Positions 33,501-39,362 of a DNA stretch of 64,000 nucleotides are shown in pieces. The position numbers were made by a program, and so were the translations under genes. Each line of letters begins with the position of its first letter. The stretch's first letter is position 1. Source of the DNA: CAILHX01 sp046155285 (GTDB lineage: Bacteria > Pseudomonadota > Gammaproteobacteria > Burkholderiales > Methylophilaceae); assembly GCA_046155285.1 (NCBI GenBank), contig JBJXEA010000026.1:124001-188000 (forward strand), given 5' to 3'. The notes under the pieces are model-generated. The model was not told the DNA's origin and ran no database searches. It saw only the letters and a program-made list of their open reading frames with translations.

Positions 33501-35997
33501 CCAGCTTTATACCAACTGGTTGTTCCGCCAAGGACAAGTAGATGCGACTACTGGGGTATTTGATGCAGACAGCCCGCAGACTTCTTGGTGGGTAAATTTT
33601 GGCACATTCCAACAAGGCATAGGCGCACTGGGCGGCGGCAATGTCAACGTCAATGCTGATGGCAATATCAAGGATTTAAGCGTGTCATCGGTGGCCAATG
33701 GTCGTATGAATGTGGCACTGGGTTTTGCGCCACAAGCCGATAAACTGGTGATTGTGGGCGGCGGCGATGTCAACGTTCATGCGGCTGGCGACGTGGGTGG
33801 CGGGCAATACTATGCGGAACGCGGCCAACTCAATTTACGTGCGGACGGTTCAATTGCCGGTGGCTCACAAACACTTGATGGCAAGGCTTTCGGTACAGTG
33901 ATTGCCTTGGGCGATGCGCAAGCCAATATCACAGCCGGAAAAGACCTGACCTTGCAGGCGGTGATTAACCCTAACTTGGTAGCCCAATCCTTTGGGGTAG
34001 GATTAAATGTTCCTACACCTTCCAATTATGTACCTGCAACTCCTTATAACGATATTGGCATTGGTGCAGCGAATCTTTCCCCTTATTCTTACTTTTCAAC
34101 CATGACTGATAAGTCTGCATTGAATTTACAGAGCTTGACCGGAAACGTCACATTGGAAAATTCCATAGGGGCTAAACCTACTATAGCTTTGCCTAATGCT
34201 ACTCCTTACAACAATAGCGCTATTAGCTGGCGCTTTAATGACTATAAAATGGACGTTGCGCTATATCCCGGCTCTCTCAACGCAGTGGCTTATCAAGGCG
34301 ACATTACTGTCAATAGACCCGTCAAAATGCTCCCAGCCGCCAAAGGCGAATTAAACCTGTTGGCGTATAACAACGTGCAGTTGAATGCTGGTTTGACCAT
34401 GAGCGACCAAGACGTAAGCACCATGCCATTAGCTACCCAAACACCTCTGTCCAAGTCATCAGATACGATTATTTCTGACGTTGCTCACGCGCTTACACCA
34501 GTACACCAAAACGATACTAGCCCGGTGAAAATCTATGCGGTGAATGGTGATATATCGGGTAAAAAAGCGGCTGTTGGTACTAAGCCTGCCGGGGTAAATC
34601 AACTCACCTTGCCCAAAGCCGCACGTTTTATGGCCGGTAGGGATTTTACTGATCTATCGCTATTCGGCCAAAACCTGCGTGCAAGCGACGTGACTTACAT
34701 CAAAGCCGGGCGAGACTTTAATTACAGTAATGCGGCTGCTTATTCATTCAATTTTATCGATTTGAAAGGACCTGGCCGTTTAGAAGTGGAAGCCGGTAGA
34801 GATATGAATTTGGGTGATAGCGTGGGCATTGCCACCACGGGTAATGCGGCAAATCTTGCCTTACCCTCTGGTGGTGCGAATATCCAAATCGCGGTCGGCG
34901 TACCCAGCGGAGTGGATTATCAGGGCGCGGTGAATCGTTTGATTGCCGCGCTGGATAACGCGATTAGCACTGGTGCAACACTGAGCGATGCTACCTTGTG
35001 GCAAGCGCGTTGGCTCATAGGCAACACCGGTGCGGCCAGCCAGCCACAAGCCCTCAAAACCGCTGTGCAAGGCTTGCAGGCACAAGGTGCTGAGGTGGTT
35101 CATGAGCGAGTGCGTTCCATGTTCTACCAAGCGCTACGCGATACGGGACGGGATCATAACAATGCTGATAGCCCCTATGTCGGCCAGTATGACCGTGGTT
35201 ACCAAACCATAGAGTTGCTGTTCCCCGGTGTGGATGCCAAGAATGCTAATGGTAGCTCTAAGAACTATAACGGTAACCTGAATATGTTCCTCAGTGCCAT
35301 CACCACTAAGAACGATGGCGATATTGAGTTCATGGCACCGGGCGGGCAAGTGTTTGCGGGCTTGCAACAAATTCCTGCTGTCTCTGCAAGCAGGTCGGCC
35401 AGTTTGGGTATCGTTGCTGCCAATAAGGGCGCTATCCGTGGTTTTAGCCGCAATGACATCCTAGTCAATCAGTCGCGTATTTTGACGGTAGCAGGCGGTG
35501 ATGTCTTGCTGTGGAGCAGCGAAGGTGACATTGACGCAGGTAAAGGTAAAAAGACTGCTTCAGTGGTGCCGCCACCTGAAGTGACGGTTGATCCGACATC
35601 TGGAGCTGTGACTGTTAAATTGAAGGGCGCTGCGAGTGGTTCTGGTATTGGTGCGTTGGAATTACCTCCGAACAAGGCAGGTGATGTTGATCTAATCGCC
35701 CCCAAAGGCACAGTCAATGCCGGTGACGCGGGCATTCGTGCTGGCAACATCAACATCGCCGCGCAAGTGGTGATAGGCGCTGATAACATCACTGCATCGG
35801 GTACGTCATCGGGTGTGCCTGTGGCAGATACTGGCGCGATCGGCGGTGCGGCAGCATCCGCAGGTGCCAGTTCCGATGCCACCAAGTCTGCGGTTCAGGA
35901 CGTGGCCAAACAACTCGCCAGCAACAACACGGTAGCTACCGCGCCACCAGTGTTGCCTTCTTTCATCACCGTAGAAGTGATTGGGTTGGGTATTTAA
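24553..35997 (+). CDS. Giant TPS exoprotein, filamentous haemagglutinin family (TpsA, DUF3739)
   Basis: This secreted adhesin has 3,814 residues. It begins with an extended signal peptide region (MNRNIYRLVQD, DGRWVPVAEHVKGRGKG) and a hydrophobic core ending near residue 54. The TPS haemagglutination domain follows (~60-190: WKQFNVGSGNSVVFQQVNN, ANPSVIAGQIS, NTNGIIFANGAQVDANTL). A very long repetitive beta-helix rich in Gly, Asn, Thr and Val comes next. Residues ~2378-2740 hold four tail-fibre-like repeats. From about 2930 the sequence matches the DUF3739 type of C-terminus (VPKINNVNAMYSEKGGDINI, SWWVNFGTFQQGIGALGGGN). It contains almost no Cys. It is the partner of the upstream transporter. 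The downstream ExbB/TonB operon may act with it. Confidence 0.92.
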   Translation: MNRNIYRLVQDQDGRWVPVAEHVKGRGKGQGTMRRARVALLVAASIMPGLAWSAGSMPVPSAGTGGIPAFVGNGAAAWNAIKNANGSYSGFVSQVGSSAVLNWKQFNVGSGNSVVFQQVNNLTDQQLVQGATFSTLNRIWDANPSVIAGQISVAAGQKGNLTFINTNGIIFANGAQVDANTLTASSLQLGSAFEKNLFYSSSTTNPNVNPQFTGTTGFVKVLEGARISAASGGRVMLIAPTVTNRGSIDAPDGQAILAAGTKVYLEASSNPDVRGLLVEVDSGVLNSYNTANNDVKPGELDTNNNRPLTDTFDNLGNVTNLGSISVGHGNATMVGLAVNQMNAVNATTSVLFNGSIYLKATNNFKDVSADGTGIIVAKETGRVRLGAGSQTTILPDAQDATTSKDDQTFNKSKVQIVGKEIQLEQNAKITAPAGEVNLYAVANPSELQFLNKLKDTDFFDSTASAALNAQASISIATGAVIDVAGMDYIKKAESNFLTITLRGDELKDSPLNRDGQLRGQTVTIDLSKDSPLIANLADYKANIQRTVGERSTAAGTVNLKSEGSVLVDKDAVIDVHGGTVKYEQGQVKVTKLWGADGKTYDISKAPKDISYTGIAGQWTKVYTKWGVTKVFDSGQLTNIAGYTVGKDAGTLVMNTNQGYFNGLVKGKTTLGDNLALQGKVPLGALLQVGGQKQNTSKVVEAYGLSQNLIIGAAPSASVRGIGAPLSADEQANFRLDAGLFGGDGFSRVEAYTNKNLTIDKALTLNAGGSFTAIAAGSINVNANTQITSGDISMSALQLTVANNVKISTAGGWINDFAAGQVSNLPQFINAGKLTLGGELRVAGNKVGANTSLGQNALLDVRGGGYLGTDKKLIAGNGGNLTLGARDLQFSGALQDHITAAALGTGGTVDVTATEVQIGGAAPTGVLGLNSGFFSQGFSAYNVTGRVGLTVADNTQLKVQTHSLELLPNAPTSQTGTPISQISRTVLLPDQTRKAANLSLTTSFLTDSSERHHLAIGSGAVINTDPGAKVDITSSGSLDIYGTVRAPAGVINLTGNKEALGTSAERVYLGNNAIIDVSGVAKVYPSAQGRFTGDVLNGGSVKIDGGYFTSEAGALIDVHGAAPQAMDIVGATGLVRQNIASDAGSVSISGKEGIFADNRFNAAGGSATTRGGAVTFSIGDANATTGKVAHIGEFGSVVQSGVLPAPAVGQAYVDLPDLLNAGFEKVTVRSSNTISVDGSFTAGGSLKLQALQLDAPLITSNGGNATLQAAIIQAGNFNPSLQSNAYATNSGTGSLTLQAGGNGVTGLLELAGNTKYSNLAQLNLNSTGEIRLTGAQGTSKLRSTGLLDTQARVDLTAAVVTPSTLSDFTLNSPNQTIAFHKYGNPTNPISVLGSLTVNAKDIQQDGSIIAPFGKISLNADNNLSLGDGSLTSVTSPANLVLPFGKVANGKDWYIPLTADGTFDSDSQKISSLESKSVKLNGKSVALNSGAKVDISGGGDVQAWEFSPGPGGSADYLATPGVYAILPGYQGVAAPVDQGSAATGSGFDLAIGKSVYLDGSTGVPKGVYTLLPAHYALLPGAYAISLTNGTKDLQSGQGRAKVDGTQIIPGFLTDSRYARTGQRDARWTGFQVLSRDEVQKRSTLTLYQASSFFPKQGVNTNLPASAGQFSIKTQTDLLLAGDLVSTAATGGKGAQVDISAPKIAVTSSNTTPIEVGAVRLDVAKLNALKADSLLIGATRTTVTDSTTNATTTTLDVGANSVTLTNDAANPLQGSEVMLASTDKLNIAANSAITADGTKGDAGSYSIVGDGALVRVAATDATLNRTGATRTLGTLNVGTGTQLTSSRAVLLDATKATNFDGNFTFTQPGVLSLGATRMSFGDTTGQGPQDKGIIFTPAKLAQFNGLESLKLQSYSTFDFYGPSSLGGVDANGNQQLGSLVLEGGGIVGYAAANQTATIAAKSLQLNNTSAASFNLGTTSGGTAPVTGSGDLAIVTDTLTLGAGDKTIAGFSKTTATANEVVGQGSGSLNVQGNADISTARISGGVDQSINATGVLNANSKTSSQTLANVTGLASKWALSGAALNFDTKAVLPSGQLSLTATTGDLNVNVNALLDAAGRAKDFFDTSKSTYGGNVKLASASGNINVALGATVDVSGAAGADAGTLSIVAANGKATLNGVFHAATPVDADGKQGKGGEVELDVNALNNPTDFSQKLAALNEFSGKQDYRVRTGDVSIAAADSVKTQHFVLSADAGAITVSGKVDASGDNGGIIEMYAKNDLTLKAGSQLIARGLADDNGAGSPGNGGAVLLSSDTGTVSAEVFAADGITRLANAAGKTTLIDVSGKTVGSAKGEGGQVIFRADRTAGVDNSAFTFTGGTLTILPVQYSATVTGVSPSETPNGNGLFFFTANSTASSIPSLDVNSTGAKSLLTPVGDTAGVGSLVASTKYLAVYKSGVGYQLVPTISGTPSTVTVATGSNALVMTTAPAGFTLTRGQMVTFKPTTTGTATAAGATLKVGSNAAIAIKFNGAAGNASSQYFRSTDSYLAIYDGTNFVVVNTTTTNNASVAAGKDFTATAGLGAGTTYTTGTIVTFKLGAAATSTSQATLKVNSLNAGSGVTRAARNLKFGTTVAKGSDFNTTDTYVAYYDGTDFQVLGASASTTVTTSAAPTELALTGSTPAAGTVVPFQLTSTSTGPMTLKVNGISGALLNNNGSAIASGSLGAGNYLAVFDGSKFNLLPGTGSGTSPVDSGVNVAKATTGAVTGADRVQIEAVKNYNQSTLDSSFQSKVASETQVYAALAPAILGGFAQTQDGKTATLSAGVEVRSAGSNMTIANDWSLQGANPSGGAGFLTLRTDKNLLVNGSLSDGFSTATTAGTLTGGNSWSYRLAAGADLSSANLLAVNRNKTGDFTLANSKLIRTGNGSIDIATGGKLILADQTSVIYTAGTPAAGLSDFVVPKINNVNAMYSEKGGDINIKVKGDIIGAVTNQLYTNWLFRQGQVDATTGVFDADSPQTSWWVNFGTFQQGIGALGGGNVNVNADGNIKDLSVSSVANGRMNVALGFAPQADKLVIVGGGDVNVHAAGDVGGGQYYAERGQLNLRADGSIAGGSQTLDGKAFGTVIALGDAQANITAGKDLTLQAVINPNLVAQSFGVGLNVPTPSNYVPATPYNDIGIGAANLSPYSYFSTMTDKSALNLQSLTGNVTLENSIGAKPTIALPNATPYNNSAISWRFNDYKMDVALYPGSLNAVAYQGDITVNRPVKMLPAAKGELNLLAYNNVQLNAGLTMSDQDVSTMPLATQTPLSKSSDTIISDVAHALTPVHQNDTSPVKIYAVNGDISGKKAAVGTKPAGVNQLTLPKAARFMAGRDFTDLSLFGQNLRASDVTYIKAGRDFNYSNAAAYSFNFIDLKGPGRLEVEAGRDMNLGDSVGIATTGNAANLALPSGGANIQIAVGVPSGVDYQGAVNRLIAALDNAISTGATLSDATLWQARWLIGNTGAASQPQALKTAVQGLQAQGAEVVHERVRSMFYQALRDTGRDHNNADSPYVGQYDRGYQTIELLFPGVDAKNANGSSKNYNGNLNMFLSAITTKNDGDIEFMAPGGQVFAGLQQIPAVSASRSASLGIVAANKGAIRGFSRNDILVNQSRILTVAGGDVLLWSSEGDIDAGKGKKTASVVPPPEVTVDPTSGAVTVKLKGAASGSGIGALELPPNKAGDVDLIAPKGTVNAGDAGIRAGNINIAAQVVIGADNITASGTSSGVPVADTGAIGGAAASAGASSDATKSAVQDVAKQLASNNTVATAPPVLPSFITVEVIGLGI
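31687..32780 (+). repeat. Four degenerate ~90-residue repeats of phage-tail-fibre type within the exoprotein
   Basis: Four in-frame units begin at about 31687, 31950, 32236 and 32531. Each ends in a Tyr-rich motif: YLAVYKSGVGYQLV, YLAIYDGTNFVVV, YVAYYDGTDFQVLG and YLAVFDGSKFNLLPG. Three carry an earlier TLKV motif (TLKVGSNAA, TLKVNSLNAG, TLKVNGISGA), and at least three begin with a valine-rich strand before FKP, FKL or FQL. The TLxVNG ... YDGTxFxLL pattern is common in bacteriophage tail fibres. The units interrupt the beta-helix and are absent elsewhere in the gene. Confidence 0.65.
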
Positions 35998-36002
35998 TTC
36001 AC

Positions 36003-36030
36003 ACCGTGGGCAGATTTTCTGTTCACGGTG
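36003..36030 (+). terminator. Hairpin after the exoprotein gene
   Basis: CACCGTGGGCAG and CTGTTCACGGTG pair with two mismatches around ATTTT. It resembles the REP-like hairpins at 24370-24427. There is no T-run, so termination would be partial and readthrough into the ExbB operon is conceivable. Confidence 0.45.
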
Positions 36031-36039
36031 CATACCATA

Positions 36040-36059
36040 GGACTAGTAACGGACTAGTC
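36040..36059 (+). promoter_or_regulatory. Tandem GGACTAGT half-sites before the ExbB operon
   Basis: GGACTAGT occurs at 36040-36047 and 36051-36058, exactly 11 bp apart in direct orientation, and the second continues to the 8-bp palindrome GACTAGTC. The half-site matches the right arm of the repeated operator, but the arrangement is direct rather than inverted. The start codon of the ExbB-like gene is 76 bp downstream. No clear -10 at the standard spacing was found. Confidence 0.4.
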
Positions 36060-36134
36060 TTATGGTGGCCTGTGTCATCTCCTAGCAATATTCCTTAAGT
36101 ATTATTCGCCCATTTCATCGGGGTCAAAATCACC

Positions 36135-37814
36135 ATGCGTTATATGCTATCTATCGTTGCGGCGATATTGCTTGCCAGCCCTTTGCTGGCGAGTGCCGAG
36201 TGGAACAAAGAGTGGACTGCTCACAAGAAGATCACCATCAATGCCCAAGGCTTATCAGCGCCGATGACGCAGGTTCCCGTAGTGGTGCGTTTGCATACCG
36301 GCAACTTTGATTTTCTGGATGCCAAGATTGATGGTTCCGATTTGCGATTTATCGCGGCGGACGACAAAACCGAACTGAAATACCATATCGAAAAGTACGA
36401 CTCCACTAACCAGCTCGCGGTGTTGTGGGTGCAGCTTCCCAAGTTAGACCCTACCAAAAAAGACGATTTTATCTGGCTCTACTATGGCAATGAAAAAGCC
36501 ACGCCTGTGGCGGATGCCAAGGCTTCACTCGATGCCAACACCGTAGCTGCATTCCACTTTGCCGAAAAAACCTTGTTACAAGATTCTTCCGCCAGCGCTT
36601 TGGTCGCCAGTGGCGATATGACGGTGCAGAAGGCAGCGTTGCTGGGTGAGGCGGGTGTGTTTAGCGGAAAGCCCATGAGCATCGCTGCTGCACCGGCTAT
36701 CAAGCTCGCGGTGGCGACGGGCTTTACTTATTCCGCTTGGATCAAACCCGGCGCATTGCCGCAGACAGCCGTTTTGTATGACCAAGGCAAGGCGCTGACC
36801 TTGAAGATTGACGGGCAAAAGCTGGCGCTGAGCGCGGGTAAAGCCAATATTTCCGGTGGCGAGATTAAAACTGCGGTTTGGCAGCACGTGGCCGCCACGG
36901 TTGAGGCAGGCAAGGCCAAGCTTTATGTTAACGGCGCTGAGGTGGCGACTGGCGATTTGGCGATTGCCGATACCCAAGCGGACGTGACTATTGGTGCTGA
37001 TTACACTGGTGAGTTGGATGAGATCCAACTCGCAAATGTGGTACGTAGCGCGGATTGGCTTAAATTGGGGGCAAGTGGACAAGGCGCGGATAGCAAATTG
37101 CTCACCGTGATGGATGCCGAAGGCGATGGCGGTGAAGAAGAGGGCGGTGAAGCCAATTACATCAGTATCTTAGTGAACAGCCTGACGCTGGATGCCAAGA
37201 TCGTAATCGGTATTTTGGCAGTGATGTTTGCGATTAGCACTTGGGTCATGATTGCCAAGGGGCGAATGGTTTCGCGGACGGATAAAGATAACCGCAAGTT
37301 TCTCAAACGTTTTCAGGGTGCCAGCGACGATTTGCTGGAGTTGGATAAAGGCAGCAATCTTAAAAATTCGACGCTGTTCAATTTATACATGGCTGGTTTG
37401 CGCGAAATCCGCAAGCGTGAAAAAGATGGTGCATTGTCTTTAAGCGGGGCTTCGATGGATGCCATCAAGGCGGCGATTGATGCCGACCTTGTGCGCGAAA
37501 CCCAACGTGCCAACTCCGGTATGGTGCTGCTCACCATCGCTATTTCTGGCGGCCCATTCTTGGGGTTGTTGGGGACTGTGGTGGGCGTGATGATTACCTT
37601 TGCGGCGATTGCGGCGGCGGGGGACGTGAACGTCAACGCGATTGCGCCGGGTATTGCAGCGGCATTGTTGGCGACGGTGGCGGGCTTGGGCGTGGCGATT
37701 CCGGCACTTTTTGGCTATAACTATCTAGCCAGCCGCATCAAAAACATCACGATTGAAATGCAGATTTTTGTGGATGAATTTGTGACACGTGTCGCTGAAC
37801 TATATGGCAAATAA
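36135..37814 (+). CDS. ExbB/TolQ-type proton channel with N-terminal DUF2341 and LamG domains
   Basis: A proton-channel subunit fused to an extracytoplasmic sensor-like head. A signal peptide (1-21) is followed by DUF2341 (~22-125: WTAHKKITINAQGLSAPM, FIWLYYGNEKAT), a LamG/concanavalin-like domain (~130-315: VAAFHFAEKTLLQDSS, TYSAWIKPGALPQ, WQHVAATVEAGKAKLYVNG, ELDEIQLANV), an acidic linker (GDGGEEEGGE) and a MotA/TolQ/ExbB domain with three hydrophobic segments (~350-555: GPFLGLLGTVVGVMITF, ATVAGLGVAIPALFGYNYL). The head would lie in the periplasm. It heads an operon with two ExbD, TonB, porin and coiled-coil genes. The ligand is unknown; a carbohydrate or the adhesin is plausible. Confidence 0.88.
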   Translation: MRYMLSIVAAILLASPLLASAEWNKEWTAHKKITINAQGLSAPMTQVPVVVRLHTGNFDFLDAKIDGSDLRFIAADDKTELKYHIEKYDSTNQLAVLWVQLPKLDPTKKDDFIWLYYGNEKATPVADAKASLDANTVAAFHFAEKTLLQDSSASALVASGDMTVQKAALLGEAGVFSGKPMSIAAAPAIKLAVATGFTYSAWIKPGALPQTAVLYDQGKALTLKIDGQKLALSAGKANISGGEIKTAVWQHVAATVEAGKAKLYVNGAEVATGDLAIADTQADVTIGADYTGELDEIQLANVVRSADWLKLGASGQGADSKLLTVMDAEGDGGEEEGGEANYISILVNSLTLDAKIVIGILAVMFAISTWVMIAKGRMVSRTDKDNRKFLKRFQGASDDLLELDKGSNLKNSTLFNLYMAGLREIRKREKDGALSLSGASMDAIKAAIDADLVRETQRANSGMVLLTIAISGGPFLGLLGTVVGVMITFAAIAAAGDVNVNAIAPGIAAALLATVAGLGVAIPALFGYNYLASRIKNITIEMQIFVDEFVTRVAELYGK

Positions 37815-37826
37815 AGGAGTGTTGCC

Positions 37827-38237
37827 ATGTCTGAGGGCGTAAAGGAAGATAACCAGCTCTACGACGAGATTAACATCACGCCCATGCTGGATTTGGCTTA
37901 TGTGTTGCTGGTGATTTTTATCATCATGACCACCGCGTCGGTACAGGGAGTTAAGGTTGATACGCCGTTGACTGTGGCCTCTGGCGCGTTGGCCAAGCCG
38001 CAGATGCGTGCTATCACCATTACCAGTGACGGCAACGTCTATCTGGATGCTTATCCGGTAGACATGACCTCTCTGGAGCAGCGTTTGGCTGAGTATAAAA
38101 GCGGCAATCCTGACCTGCCTGTGGTATTGAAGGGTGATGCCAGCGCCAATTTTGAAAAAGTGGCCGAGGTGCTAGAAGTGTGTAAAAAATTGGGTATTAC
38201 CGAGATTGGCTTGGTTACTAAGAAGCAAGCGAGCTAA
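37827..38237 (+). CDS. exbD: ExbD/TolR biopolymer transport protein, copy 1
   Basis: This small inner-membrane protein forms the proton-conducting core with ExbB. The short cytoplasmic tail ends in NITPMLDLAYVLLVIFIIM, where the Asp of MLDLAYVLL is the conserved proton-carrying residue. The periplasmic domain (~45-136) has the ExbD fold (ITSDGNVYLD, PVVLKGDASANFEKVAEVLEVCK). AAAGGAG precedes the ATG. The gene lies 12 bp after the ExbB-like gene. Confidence 0.9.
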   Translation: MSEGVKEDNQLYDEINITPMLDLAYVLLVIFIIMTTASVQGVKVDTPLTVASGALAKPQMRAITITSDGNVYLDAYPVDMTSLEQRLAEYKSGNPDLPVVLKGDASANFEKVAEVLEVCKKLGITEIGLVTKKQAS

Positions 38238-38239
38238 AC

Positions 38240-38644
38240 ATGCAAGTACAAAACGACGCGCAGCCCTACGACACCATCAATATCACGCCCATGCTGGATT
38301 TGGCTTATGTGTTGCTGGTGATTTTTATTCTGATGACGACCGCTGGCGTGCAGGGCTTGACTATGAATCTGCCCAAGCCTTCTAACAAACCCAGCACGGA
38401 AAAGCATGACCTCAAAATTGTGCAAGTACAGCAGGGTGGATCTATTTTGATTAACGGGATTGGCGTTTCGATGACAGAACTGGAAACCCAGCTGAAATCA
38501 GCTAAGGCTAGCGATCCAAAGTTTTCGGTGATGATTAAGGGTGATGCTAAAGCGCCGTATTCCGGCGTGGTGGGCGTGGTGGATTTGGTGACGAGATTAG
38601 AAATTGCCAACGTGGGCTTGATAACGGCGCGGATAGGGACTTGA
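38240..38644 (+). CDS. exbD: ExbD/TolR biopolymer transport protein, copy 2
   Basis: This paralogue of the preceding gene has an almost identical membrane segment (NITPMLDLAYVLLVIFILM) and a diverged periplasmic domain (SILINGIGVSMTELETQL, VMIKGDAKAPYSGVVGVVDLV). The near-identical stretch at nucleotides 38276-38330 shows a local duplication. Two ExbD genes behind one ExbB-like gene suggest a mixed ExbD heterodimer. The stop overlaps the TonB start. Confidence 0.9.
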   Translation: MQVQNDAQPYDTINITPMLDLAYVLLVIFILMTTAGVQGLTMNLPKPSNKPSTEKHDLKIVQVQQGGSILINGIGVSMTELETQLKSAKASDPKFSVMIKGDAKAPYSGVVGVVDLVTRLEIANVGLITARIGT

Positions 38645-39357
38645 TGGTAAACGCTGTGCAGTTTGAAGAAGACTCAGAACCTTCCCCGTCTGCGGTATGG
38701 GTTAAGCGAATTTTAATTTTCGCGTTGGCAGTTGCGGTGTTGGGGGGCATAGGTTGGAGCTTGAAAGGGCTTTTTTCTGGTCACGCGCCGACTAAAAAAC
38801 AGGTGAGCACCATCAAACTGCTGCCGGATACGCCACCACCACCACCACCACCGCCAAAGGAACAACCGAAAGAACAGCCTAAGGAGCAGCCCAAGGAAGT
38901 GAAGATGGAGCAGCCCAAGCCGCAAGAGACTCCACCGCCCCAACCAGCAGAGGCGTTGAAAATGGAAGGTGCCGCAGGAGATGGCCCTAGCGCGTTTCAA
39001 ACTGGCGAAGTGAAAAATGAATACAAGAACGGGGAGGTTAATACGGCCCCGAAAATTGCAGCAAGACCCAGTGGCAACCAGTTTGTCTGGTACACCTCAC
39101 AAATCAAGTCTTCGATTGAGGATGCGTTGGCAAAAAACAAAAAGCTGGCTGAGGGACGCTACAAAGTGGTGTTGCATCTGTGGTTTGGCAGTGAGGGCAA
39201 ATTGAAGAAGTTTGATTTGGTAGGCAGCAGTGGCGACCCGGACACCGATACAGAGATTCGTCAGGCATTAAGTGAGATGCCTACTTTGTCTCAGGCGCCT
39301 CCTGAGGACATGCCACAGCCAGTGAAATTGAGAATTACAGCTAAAAAGGCGAGCTAA
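38644..39357 (+). CDS. TonB-like energy transducer
   Basis: The ATG at 38644 overlaps the ExbD stop (TGATG). One transmembrane helix (~20-38) lacks the usual N-terminal leader, as in TonB. It is followed by a Pro/Lys/Glu-rich periplasm-spanning stretch (PPPPPPPP, then KEQP repeated three times) and a C-terminal TonB-like domain (~160-237: KVVLHLWFGSEGKLKKFDLVGSSGD, QALSEMP, PVKLRITAK). It should carry energy from the ExbB/ExbD complex to an outer-membrane partner. The next gene encodes a porin, but no TonB-dependent receptor with a plug domain is present in the operon. Confidence 0.85.
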   Translation: MVNAVQFEEDSEPSPSAVWVKRILIFALAVAVLGGIGWSLKGLFSGHAPTKKQVSTIKLLPDTPPPPPPPPKEQPKEQPKEQPKEVKMEQPKPQETPPPQPAEALKMEGAAGDGPSAFQTGEVKNEYKNGEVNTAPKIAARPSGNQFVWYTSQIKSSIEDALAKNKKLAEGRYKVVLHLWFGSEGKLKKFDLVGSSGDPDTDTEIRQALSEMPTLSQAPPEDMPQPVKLRITAKKAS

Positions 39358-39362
39358 AAGTG

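Noticed and set aside
24553..35997. Internal repeats of the exoprotein as a CRISPR-like or tandem DNA repeat array
   Set aside because: They are diverged coding repeats of a beta-helix with no constant-length spacers; no CRISPR array or cas gene is present.
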